From NCBI GenBank assembly GCA_024998705.1, contig JACOEF010000296.1, forward strand, positions 1 through 12,606: a stretch of DNA of 12,606 bases, in the 5' to 3' direction. Made by a program: the position numbers and the translations under genes. Of this stretch, positions 5,387 through 11,563 are shown piece after piece. Every line of letters begins with the position of its first letter. Positions within the stretch are counted from its first letter, which is position 1. The stretch is from Nitrospira sp. GTDB taxonomy: Bacteria; Nitrospirota; Nitrospiria; Nitrospirales; Nitrospiraceae. The notes beneath the pieces are model-generated. The model saw nothing but the letters and a program-made list of their open reading frames with translations. It did not search any database and had not been told where the DNA came from.

Positions 5387-6592
5387 TTACGGGTGATCGA
5401 GATGGCCGAAGCGGAGTTTGCCGAGTTGCGGGTCGATCCACACCTTCAGATCGCCGGATAAGACACTGAGGAGTGTTTCCCCGACCAGTTGCCGCCGCCA
5501 TCCTCGCAACACGGGAATGTCCATCTCCTCCACCGGCGAGGCGCGTTCGACCAGCGCCTGCAAGTCGCCCGTGGTGGCGATCAACGTCGGAGCGATATTT
5601 TCCACGGAGGCACGGGACTTCAGCACGGCTTGCAGCAGCTCCAGCACCCCGGTGGACTCGGGGTCTGGCTTGCGATCACGCGGAACCTCGGGCCACTCGG
5701 ACTCCGGTCGCGCCAGCGCCTGCTGCATGGTAGTGAGAAGGGCTTGCCCGTTGCGTTCGACTTCAGACGAATACATGCCCCGCATGCCGCGCAATTGATC
5801 CAGTGTCCGCGGCGTTTGACGGGCCAGCTGCACCAGCACCTCGTCGCGCATCACGCGTCCTCTCGGGACATTACGACGTCGCGCTTCCCCTTCCCGCCAG
5901 GCTGCGAGGTCACGTAGAACACCGGCCGCGCGCGGCTTGAGGCTATCCCATCCACGGATGCGCTGATACCGTTCCTGCGGGTCGCGCGCCTGGGCACCGA
6001 GGGATACCTCCAAGCGGGAGAACTCCTCACCCACCCACTCCAAACGACCCATGACGGACAATTTTTGCCGGAGATGCCGGTGCACCGGCAGCAGAAAGGT
6101 CACGTCGTCCAGGGCATAGACTAGTTGCTCCTGGCTCAGCGGCCGTTGACTCCAATTCGTAAACGTATGGGCTTTGTCGAGTTTCACGCCCTGGACTCGC
6201 TGCACCAGATTGGCATAGGCCGTCTGCGCTCCATACCCGACCATGGCGGCGGCGATCTGCGTATCGAAAAAGGGTTTCGGTAACCGTCCGGCATGATGCG
6301 CAAACAGTTCCAGGTCCTGTCGTCCCGCATGGAGTACCTTCTCGATGCGGGCGTCGCAGACGATGTCCCAAAACCGGGCCATCGGCGCAGTCTCCTGCAC
6401 GGCAGGGAAATCGATAACCGCTGCCACACCTTCTGCCGCGACCGGGATAAGTTCTAAGCGAGGGATGAAGTGTTCCTCTCCCATGAACTCGGTGTCGATG
6501 GCGATGACCGAACTGTGGGTGAGTTGATCGCAGAGGGCGTCGAGGGCGTCGTCGGAGGTAATGAAGCTCTGATCGGGGCGCAGTATGGCCAT
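5387..6592 (-). CDS. rnd: Ribonuclease D (DEDDy 3'-5' exoribonuclease with HRDC domain)
   Basis: Trims 3' ends of tRNA precursors and other small RNAs in the cytosol using two metal ions. The 401-residue protein has the DnaQ-like exonuclease core at about residues 20-175. Metal ligands are visible: D33 and E35 in AIDTEF (motif I), D93 in HAGRQDLELF (motif II), and Y159/D163 in VYALDDV (motif III, YxxxD, the DEDDy form). An HRDC domain follows around 223-295 (AAWREGEARRRNVPRGRVMRDE, then TLDQLRGM). The C-terminal extension (about 300-401) includes a second HRDC-like helical part. Length is close to the E. coli enzyme plus a short extension. The start is 3 bases after the stop of the J-domain gene and has only a weak SD, so translation is probably coupled. 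Confidence 0.92.
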   Translation of the reverse strand: MAILRPDQSFITSDDALDALCDQLTHSSVIAIDTEFMGEEHFIPRLELIPVAAEGVAAVIDFPAVQETAPMARFWDIVCDARIEKVLHAGRQDLELFAHHAGRLPKPFFDTQIAAAMVGYGAQTAYANLVQRVQGVKLDKAHTFTNWSQRPLSQEQLVYALDDVTFLLPVHRHLRQKLSVMGRLEWVGEEFSRLEVSLGAQARDPQERYQRIRGWDSLKPRAAGVLRDLAAWREGEARRRNVPRGRVMRDEVLVQLARQTPRTLDQLRGMRGMYSSEVERNGQALLTTMQQALARPESEWPEVPRDRKPDPESTGVLELLQAVLKSRASVENIAPTLIATTGDLQALVERASPVEEMDIPVLRGWRRQLVGETLLSVLSGDLKVWIDPQLGKLRFGHLDHP

Positions 6593-6595
6593 AGG

Positions 6596-7225
6596 TTACT
6601 CAGTGGGACGATATTCCGCCCCGCGCGAAATCGGCGGTTCGGTGTTGCTGAGGCTTAAGTATTCTTTGAGGAATTGATAGGCTTCGAGAATGCGTCGGAG
6701 TTCAGGTTCTGAACTGCGGTCGCCGTTGCGGGCGTCAGGGTGAAGCTCTTTGGCACGTTGGCGGAAGGCGGTGGTGACATCGGCCAGCGGCGTGCCGAAT
6801 TCCAACCCTAGCAACTGATAGGCGTCGTAGGCATTCGTGACTTCATTGGTCGCACCGGTGGGGTTCCCCTCCCCTCCTGCCGCTTTGAGAAAGTCTGCCA
6901 GGTTGATCTTGCGACGTCGCCGGCGCGGGCGCTCACGCACTTCACTATCGAGCTCATCCCAGCGGTCTTCGACGAACTCTAAGCGGGATTCCAGACGAAT
7001 CGCACCCGAGACATCTTTGACCAGGTCCAACTCATCTTCGATCTGCTGCAGCGAGCGTTCCACTTCTTCGAGGCCCGGCTCGATGCGGAAGTAGCTGTCG
7101 ACTCGTTCCTGCATCATGAAGTCGACGGCAAACTCCATGCTGTCGACGTTCTTGGCGCGCAACATGCCGATGCGTCGCCGCATGCCTCGTTGATATTTGA
7201 ACAGGCGATTGGTTGAAAAAGCCAC
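6596..7225 (-). CDS. J-domain protein with N-terminal coiled coil
   Basis: A DnaJ-type co-chaperone that should stimulate an Hsp70 ATPase. Starting at GTG 7225 gives 209 residues. The J domain is at the C-terminus, about residues 132-189 (AYQLLGL, then LHPDAR with the invariant HPD at 162-164, then ILEAYQFLKEYL). The N-terminal half is acidic and heptad-like (EPGLEEVERSLQQIEDEL), suggesting a coiled coil, and is followed by a basic patch RRRRRK (about 101-106). There is no G/F region, zinc finger or substrate-binding domain, so it is a class III-type J protein whose N-terminal part probably picks the client. The open frame continues upstream to ATG 7417, but the GTG has GAGG 4 bases before it and a promoter lies at 7273-7302, so the longer form is unlikely. 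It is coupled to RNase D downstream. Confidence 0.82.
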   Translation of the reverse strand: MAFSTNRLFKYQRGMRRRIGMLRAKNVDSMEFAVDFMMQERVDSYFRIEPGLEEVERSLQQIEDELDLVKDVSGAIRLESRLEFVEDRWDELDSEVRERPRRRRRKINLADFLKAAGGEGNPTGATNEVTNAYDAYQLLGLEFGTPLADVTTAFRQRAKELHPDARNGDRSSEPELRRILEAYQFLKEYLSLSNTEPPISRGAEYRPTE

Positions 7226-7272
7226 GAGTCCTCGTTGGCGTGACCTCACAGCATTCCGGCAAGGTCGTGAGC

Positions 7273-7302
7273 ATCTTAGCACAACCGTTTGCGCTTCGAT
7301 AA
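7273..7302 (-). promoter_or_regulatory. Extended -10 promoter for the J-domain/RNase D unit
   Basis: On the minus strand TGC-TAAGAT gives an extended -10 (hexamer 7273-7278). TTATCG (7297-7302), 18 bases upstream, is a weak -35. Predicted transcription starts near 7266, leaving a leader of about 40 bases before GTG 7225. The location supports that start. The same TAAGATGC string occurs in the candidate fumarase promoter. Confidence 0.45.
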
Positions 7303-7478
7303 GTGCAGAGCATCCGGAGCGATCCGGAGAAAAAATCAGCGGTCTACAGGCATCGGAAGCCGAGCCGTGCGATGATCGTGGCGGCAATCCCACCAGAAAC
7401 AGTCTCTGCCGAACCACCGTCTCGTTCTCGGAGCGCTCGGGCAGGACGGAAGCGATTTCAGAACGGAGAACGAACGTC

Positions 7479-7497
7479 TAGCCCGCATTATTCATGA
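7479..7497. repeat. Left terminal inverted repeat of the MITE-like element
   Basis: A perfect 19-bp match to the reverse complement of 7654-7672. Its inner end, TTCATGACG, is repeated in inverted form only 3 bases further in (7503-7511), so it can form a local hairpin or the long-range pairing, but not both at once. Confidence 0.85.
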
Positions 7498-7653
7498 CGG
7501 TTCGTCATGAAATCGCTGAGGCGCGTCGCGAGACCGGCGCGCGGAGTCCGGAGGCCCCGATGCGTACTCGTGCAGTACGTGGAGGGTCCGATGGGCGAGC
7601 CCGCTGGCCGAAGGCTCGTCGCAGCAGCGGATCAGCGGTTGGAGTAGAAGCGC

Positions 7654-7672
7654 TCATGAATAATGCGGGCTA
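7654..7672. repeat. Right terminal inverted repeat of the MITE-like element
   Basis: The exact reverse complement of the left repeat. Its outermost three bases form, on the minus strand, the TAG stop codon of the 48-residue peptide gene at 7670-7816. Confidence 0.85.
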
Positions 7673-7816
7673 TGCCTGCGCGAGTGTCATCGCGACGTAG
7701 GCCGCATATCCTGCTAACAGGACGAATCCACGTGCGCTATGAAAAAGATGCCCGCCCAATGCAGCCAGCGCAACCGCAACCAGTAGGGCGACAAGATCGG
7801 TCGAGGAGAATGACAT
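7670..7816 (-). CDS. Possible 48-residue membrane peptide ending at the mobile element
   Basis: ATG at 7814-7816, 26 bases after the antiporter stop, opens a 48-residue frame. The sequence has two hydrophobic stretches, LVALLVAVALAALGG (about residues 8-22) and FVLLAGYAAYVAMTL (about 31-45), separated by HLFHSARG. The second part resembles the last hairpin of CaCA-type cation exchangers, which often end in a GYxAYL-like helix, so it could be a small stand-alone membrane peptide or an accessory to the antiporter. The SD is weak (GAG 9-11 bases upstream), and an in-frame GTG four codons earlier is possible. The TAG stop lies in the terminal repeat of the element at 7479-7672; removing the element with one TA leaves GCA TAG ACG, so the stop predates the insertion. 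Not confirmed by homology. Confidence 0.45.
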   Translation of the reverse strand: MSFSSTDLVALLVAVALAALGGHLFHSARGFVLLAGYAAYVAMTLAQA

Positions 7817-7842
7817 TTCACAGGTCACTCTGTCGTCAGGAT

Positions 7843-9102
7843 TCACAGCAAGCGAAACGCCAGGGCCGCCACGACCGTTGGCGGCAGCGCTGCGAGGAAC
7901 AATCCGAGCGGATTCACGGTCTCATCTTCGAAGTGGCTGCGAAGAATGGCAAGACCGGCTGGATTCGGGGCGTTGGCAATGATGGTCAGTCCGCCGCCGG
8001 TGACCGCGCCGGCGACCAGGGCGTACTTAAATCCATCCGATAGTCCTTCGACGAGTGACCCGAGATAGGTCAATGCGGCGTTGTCGGTGAAGGCCGTCAG
8101 AATCGTGGCCCCGAAGAATACCGCGTCGCTATTCATGCTCAGCAAGACGGGCTGTAGCCACCATTGCTGCTGTCCTCCCAGGACGACGAGGCCCGCCAGA
8201 AAGAACCCGACGAGCAACCCTTCCCGCAGGATCAAACGATCATGGTGGCGTTCATAGGCCTGTGCGATACCCAGGAAGAACAGGAATACCCCCATGAACA
8301 TCACCGGATGATGGGCGAAGAGCACAACCAAGCCCAGGAAAACCAGGTGGAGTATCACCATGGTGAGGGGCACCTTGCCATGGGCATTTTCGCGGACCGT
8401 TGTCGAGATTCGACAGAGTTCCTTCCGGAATAACAGGGTCGCAATCAGCGCGTTACTGACTACCACGACCGCCGCTTTCCAGCCGAAGGTCTCCATCATG
8501 AACGGGAAATCCCAGTTCCAGGTTCCGGCCACCATCAGGACCGGAGGCGCGGCAAAGGGGGTGAGCGTCCCTCCGATCGAGACATTCACGAACAGCACTC
8601 CCAACGTGGCATACTGCAAACGCCGTGAAAGGCCGTTGCGAAAAAACCGATCGCGCAGCATCAGGGCAGCCAGCGTCATGGCTGCGGGTTCAGTGATGAA
8701 TGAGCCCAACACAGGAACGAGGGCCAGGACGGTGAAATAGGCGCTCAGATTGTGCGGCAGCGGGAGAGCCTTGCTGAGCAGCCGCACTCCGGTCGTGGCG
8801 GTATGCAGGATCGGGCGTGTCCCCGCGATGACCATGATCGCGAAGACGAACATCGGTTCCGTAAAATTACGCGAATCCAGGTAGTGGGTGGCGGCGGCGG
8901 CGCCATCAGTAAAAAACATGGTTGTCACAAGCACGAAGGCCCAGAAGCCGAAGACCACTTCGACTTCACCCAATAAGTGCCACAGCCCTGCGTGCGCCGG
9001 TCGCGTATGGGCCAGATGTTCAAAAAATGCGGTTGAAAAGGTGTGCAGGATCGCGACGGCAAACAGGACGGTTCCGATCAATTCAATGGTGGTTGGGGTC
9101 AC
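7843..9102 (-). CDS. Putative Na+/H+ antiporter (Na_H_antiport_3-like)
   Basis: A 419-residue polytopic inner-membrane protein with about ten to twelve hydrophobic helices. I place it with the uncharacterised putative Na+/H+ antiporters (Pfam Na_H_antiport_3 type, related to the NhaD/ion-transporter superfamily) from its overall look and the inverted-repeat motifs typical of that superfamily: FITEPAAMTLAALMLRDRFF (135-154), GGTLTPFAAPPVLMVAG (177-193), and in the second half TAFTDNAALTYLG (336-348) and NAPNPAG (377-383). Expected role: exchange of cytosolic Na+ for external H+ for pH and sodium homeostasis; substrate is inferred. The start is GTG 9102, with AGGAG (9109-9113) 6 bases upstream. 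It lies 156 bases downstream of the malic enzyme with a candidate promoter in between, so it is probably a separate unit. Confidence 0.87.
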   Translation of the reverse strand: MTPTTIELIGTVLFAVAILHTFSTAFFEHLAHTRPAHAGLWHLLGEVEVVFGFWAFVLVTTMFFTDGAAAATHYLDSRNFTEPMFVFAIMVIAGTRPILHTATTGVRLLSKALPLPHNLSAYFTVLALVPVLGSFITEPAAMTLAALMLRDRFFRNGLSRRLQYATLGVLFVNVSIGGTLTPFAAPPVLMVAGTWNWDFPFMMETFGWKAAVVVVSNALIATLLFRKELCRISTTVRENAHGKVPLTMVILHLVFLGLVVLFAHHPVMFMGVFLFFLGIAQAYERHHDRLILREGLLVGFFLAGLVVLGGQQQWWLQPVLLSMNSDAVFFGATILTAFTDNAALTYLGSLVEGLSDGFKYALVAGAVTGGGLTIIANAPNPAGLAILRSHFEDETVNPLGLFLAALPPTVVAALAFRLL

Positions 9103-9186
9103 GCGTAACTCCTAAACGCCGGTCAAATGAAGCTCATCTCGCCATATGCGTTGAGCGCAGAGACGGCCTTCGTAACATAGCCGCCT

Positions 9187-9216
9187 ACTCTACATGGATT
9201 ACGCGCAGCGTGCCAA
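9187..9216 (-). promoter_or_regulatory. Possible sigma70 promoter for the antiporter
   Basis: On the minus strand TTGGCA (9211-9216) matches the -35 at five of six positions and TAGAGT (9187-9192) the -10 at four of six, with an 18-base gap. Transcription would start about 75 bases before GTG 9102. The interval 9103-9258 otherwise shows no gene and no clear terminator for the malic enzyme. Confidence 0.42.
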
Positions 9217-9258
9217 CGATGCAGACAAACGAATGGGGGGAATGCTGAGGAGGAGCGA

Positions 9259-10701
9259 TCAGCGAAGGTCGTCGTCGATCCGGATACGGCGGCGGGCCAC
9301 CCCGGTTGCGCGCGCGGCGGCGGCCACCGCCTTCGCGACACGCGGCACTACGTCGCGATCGAATACGCTGGGGATGATGTAGTCTTCGGACAGGGCATCT
9401 GCAGGCACACAACCGGCGATGGCTTGGGCGGCGGCCAGCTTCATGGCTTCGTTGATTTCGCTGGCTTGCACGTCGAGCGCCCCGCGGAAAATACCTGGAA
9501 ACGAGAGGGCGTTGTTGATCTGATTGGGAAAGTCCGAACGCCCGGTCGCAAAGATGCGTGACGCCTCGTCGCCGACCTTGGGATCGATCTCCGGATCCGG
9601 GTTGGCCATCGCAAAGACGATCCGGTCCTGATTCATTCGTTCGAGATCCTCCCGATTCAGCACATTGCCCACGGAGAGCCCGATGAACACGTCGGCGCCC
9701 TTCAACGCATCGTGTAATGTTCCACGCGGCTGATCACGACGGATACAGGCCTGAAGGTCGGTGCGACAGGCTCGCAGTTCCTCCGCATCTCCCGTCAGCA
9801 CGACGCCCTCTTTGTCGCAGCCGATGAGATGTGAGGCTCCGGCGGCGAGCAGAATGCGACAACAGGCGGTGCCGGCCGCACCCAGCCCGTTCACGACGAT
9901 CCTGACGTCCTCCATCCGTTTTCCGACCACCTTTAAGGCATTGCTCAGAGCAGCGAGCAGGACGACAGCCGTGCCGTGCTGATCGTCATGCATGACAGGA
10001 ATGTCGAGGGACGTCTTGAGCGCCCGTTCAATCTCAAAGCAACGTGGCGCGCTGATGTCTTCCAGATTGATGCCCCCGAATCCCGGAGCGATTCCGCGCA
10101 CGATCCGGATGATTTCGTCGGGGTCCTGTGTGGCGATGCATATCGGCCAGGCGTCGATCCCGGCAAGTTCCTTGAAGAGCATGACTTTGCCTTCCATCAC
10201 CGGCAGCGCGGCGGCCGGGCCGAGGTTGCCCAGTCCGAGCACCGCAGATCCGTCGGTGACGACGGCCACGCTATTGCTCTTGATCGTGAAGACATAAGCT
10301 TTCGAGGGATCTGTTGCGATGGCCTGGCACACGCGCCCTACGCCGGGGGTGTAGATCATCGAGAGGACGTTGCGCGTATTGACCGGGACTTTGCTCTGGA
10401 CTCTGATTTTTCCACCCAGATGGAGGAGGAAAATGCGGTCGGATGCCGAGAGCACGTTCACTTCCGGTAGGGCTTCGAGGCGTTCAAGGACATGTTCTCC
10501 ATGCGCCTCGTTCTGAACATCGAAGGTGATGTCTCTGATCATGCGTTCGGCATTGGCCGACACGATGTCCACGGCCCCGAGGTTCGCCCCCTCTTCTGCC
10601 AGCAGGCCGGCGACTTTCGCGAAGATGCCGGGTTTGTTGAGGAGTGCGAGGCGGACGGTCAGGCGGTAGTTGGAATAGGGACCGATATCATCCGTGGTCA
10701 T
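9259..10701 (-). CDS. Malic enzyme with N-terminal ACT domain
   Basis: Oxidative decarboxylation of malate to pyruvate with NAD(P)+ (or the reverse), linking C4 acids to pyruvate in the cytosol. The 480-residue protein starts with an ACT-type ligand-binding domain, about residues 14-85 (LLNKPGIFAKVAGLLAEEGA), followed by the malic enzyme N-domain with Tyr117 in IYTPGVG, Lys172 in EGKVMLF, the metal ligands E214-D215 in NLEDI, and D239-D240 in MHDDQHGT. The Rossmann domain shows GLGAAG (272-277), AMANPDPE (364-371) and SDFPNQINNAL (389-399). The ACT domain suggests allosteric control, perhaps by an amino acid; the ligand cannot be read from sequence. Cofactor preference is not determined. ATG 10701 has no good SD nearby; AAGGAG lies more than 30 bases upstream and no upstream in-frame start was found. 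Confidence 0.93.
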   Translation of the reverse strand: MTTDDIGPYSNYRLTVRLALLNKPGIFAKVAGLLAEEGANLGAVDIVSANAERMIRDITFDVQNEAHGEHVLERLEALPEVNVLSASDRIFLLHLGGKIRVQSKVPVNTRNVLSMIYTPGVGRVCQAIATDPSKAYVFTIKSNSVAVVTDGSAVLGLGNLGPAAALPVMEGKVMLFKELAGIDAWPICIATQDPDEIIRIVRGIAPGFGGINLEDISAPRCFEIERALKTSLDIPVMHDDQHGTAVVLLAALSNALKVVGKRMEDVRIVVNGLGAAGTACCRILLAAGASHLIGCDKEGVVLTGDAEELRACRTDLQACIRRDQPRGTLHDALKGADVFIGLSVGNVLNREDLERMNQDRIVFAMANPDPEIDPKVGDEASRIFATGRSDFPNQINNALSFPGIFRGALDVQASEINEAMKLAAAQAIAGCVPADALSEDYIIPSVFDRDVVPRVAKAVAAAARATGVARRRIRIDDDLR

Positions 10702-11093
10702 AGTTGTTGACCGAGGAAGTGAGGTGCTCTCCTTATGAGTGTATCACAGCAGGTGGGACTCGAACGCCTGGCGTGCAGGCGCGAGTATGGAAGGCACCGT
10801 AAGAAGAGAGGCGGGCGGAATCGCGCGTATTCGGTATCGGCCTGCCGACTGGGAATGAGCTGTCAGGGGGCTGGCGCAGTCGGAATGGCGGACCGGAGAG
10901 GAGGACGTCAGGAGGACTTCGACGACCATGCGGCCCGGTTCACGTCGAATACATAGCTTGATGAATATCCCCTATCACATTGAAAATACAGCATTTGCCA
11001 GACGTTGTTCACCGGGATTGTCGTGGGAAGGGTGAGGGGGGAACGCTGCAATGGGCAGACTGCCGGGTACCTGGACAGGCGCAAAGAGTTTCG
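10702..11093. other. Intergenic region between divergent genes, no gene supported
   Basis: About 390 bases between the malic enzyme start and the promoter of the secreted repeat peptide. It contains short open frames on both strands (a 73-residue one at 10735-10956 plus, a 61-residue one at 10744-10929 minus). Both have unconvincing composition, although the plus one has GAGGTG 8 bases before its ATG. Minor inverted repeats are GCCTG/CAGGC near 10768-10782 and CCGACTG (10845-10851)/CAGTCGG (10877-10883). No tRNA, terminator or clear promoter for the malic enzyme was found. Confidence 0.5.
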
Positions 11094-11122
11094 TTGACTT
11101 TTTTTTTCAGGTTGGCTAACCT
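11094..11122 (+). promoter_or_regulatory. Candidate promoter of the secreted repeat peptide
   Basis: TTGACT (11094-11099) runs straight into a T run, and TAACCT (11117-11122) follows at 17 bases spacing; the -10 is weak. A second -10-like TATATT at 11147-11152 lacks a -35. The leader to ATG 11178 would be about 50 bases. Confidence 0.4.
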
Positions 11123-11177
11123 CGCCCCGCCCTTGTGGTGGGCACTTATATTCTCAACCTTTCAAGGAGGGGTTTCC

Positions 11178-11402
11178 ATGAAGCGTGCTCTATTTGCATT
11201 CGTAGCGGCAGCCATTCTCGTTGCATTCACCGCTCCGTCCTTCGCGGGCGACGACAAGAAGAATGAAGAGAAGAAGGGCGGCCACTTCTCCCAGACCCTC
11301 TTCGGCGATGATAAGCAGAAGGAAGAGAAGAAGGGTGGACACCTGTCCCAGACCGTGTCCGGCGAAGAGAAGAAGAAGGACGAAAAGAAGGGCGGACACT
11401 GA
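11178..11402 (+). CDS. Secreted mini-protein of three KKGGH repeats
   Basis: Not recognised by family. The 74-residue product has a textbook Sec signal peptide (basic MKR, hydrophobic core to about residue 18, cleavage after SFA at residue 23). The mature 51 residues are nothing but a tandem repeat: unit 1 at residues 24-42, unit 2 at 43-61 (19 residues each), and a 13-residue partial unit 62-74. Each unit starts G-D/E-D/E-K, passes a Lys/Glu stretch, and holds E-K-K-G-G-H; the first two go on with F/L-S-Q-T. There are no cysteines or aromatics beyond Phe. The product should be very soluble, highly charged and disordered in the periplasm. The spaced His and acidic residues could bind metal ions, but this is inference. 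AAGGAGG (11164-11170) is 7 bases before ATG, and a strong terminator follows, so it is a monocistronic and probably well-expressed gene. Confidence 0.85.
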   Translation: MKRALFAFVAAAILVAFTAPSFAGDDKKNEEKKGGHFSQTLFGDDKQKEEKKGGHLSQTVSGEEKKKDEKKGGH

Positions 11403-11432
11403 TCCCCGCTTCCGACGTTCTTGCGTAGTCTC

Positions 11433-11475
11433 AATTGGCCCGCGACTCCGGATGCCGGCGCGGGCCAATTTTTTT
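11433..11475 (+). terminator. Strong Rho-independent terminator after the repeat peptide
   Basis: A perfect 12-bp stem, AATTGGCCCGCG (11433-11444) with CGCGGGCCAATT (11459-11470), has a 14-base loop and is followed by a T run (seven consecutive T at 11469-11475). It begins 30 bases after the stop at 11402 and separates this gene from the DUF255 gene. Confidence 0.92.
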
Positions 11476-11563
11476 GCCTCGCGCGATTGCCGATCCTTCT
11501 CCGCCCCGCTTCCTCTGTCTCGCTTCATTGACCCGTTCAATTGGTGCGTGATACGGTTCGCGC

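Larger units (their letters stand above)
7479..7672. mobile_element. MITE-like element with 19-bp perfect terminal inverted repeats
   Basis: The 194-bp segment is bounded by TAGCCCGCATTATTCATGA (7479-7497) and its exact reverse complement (7654-7672); the flanking bases do not match. It carries no credible gene; the frames across it are arginine-rich shadows. Internally it is full of hairpins: TTCATGACG/CGTCATGAA (7491-7499, 7503-7511), CGTACT/AGTACG (7563-7568, 7574-7579) near the exact centre, and GGCGAGCC/GGCTCGTC (7594-7601, 7613-7620, one G-U). Both ends begin with TA, which would be the duplicated target of IS630/Tc1-mariner-type transposition. That makes it a non-autonomous element moved by a transposase elsewhere. 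A structured intergenic RNA or REP-like repeat is the alternative. It lies upstream of the J-domain gene and just after the antiporter unit. Confidence 0.72.

Noticed and set aside
7226..7417. Upstream extension of the J-domain protein by 64 residues
   Set aside because: Composition is unlike the rest, a promoter lies inside it, and GTG 7225 has its own SD.
7494..7700. 68-residue plus-strand frame across the MITE-like element
   Set aside because: Starts inside the terminal repeat, Arg-rich, no SD; a by-product of the hairpin-rich GC sequence.
10745..10785. tRNA-like T-loop string (GTTCGAGTC on the minus strand)
   Set aside because: The flanking bases cannot form the T stem, and no D arm, anticodon arm or acceptor pairing is found upstream.
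10735..10956. 73-residue plus-strand frame with an SD-like GAGGTG
   Set aside because: Cys/Arg/Gly-rich, no domain or membrane features, and it would lie in the leader or promoter region of the malic enzyme; not strong enough to call.
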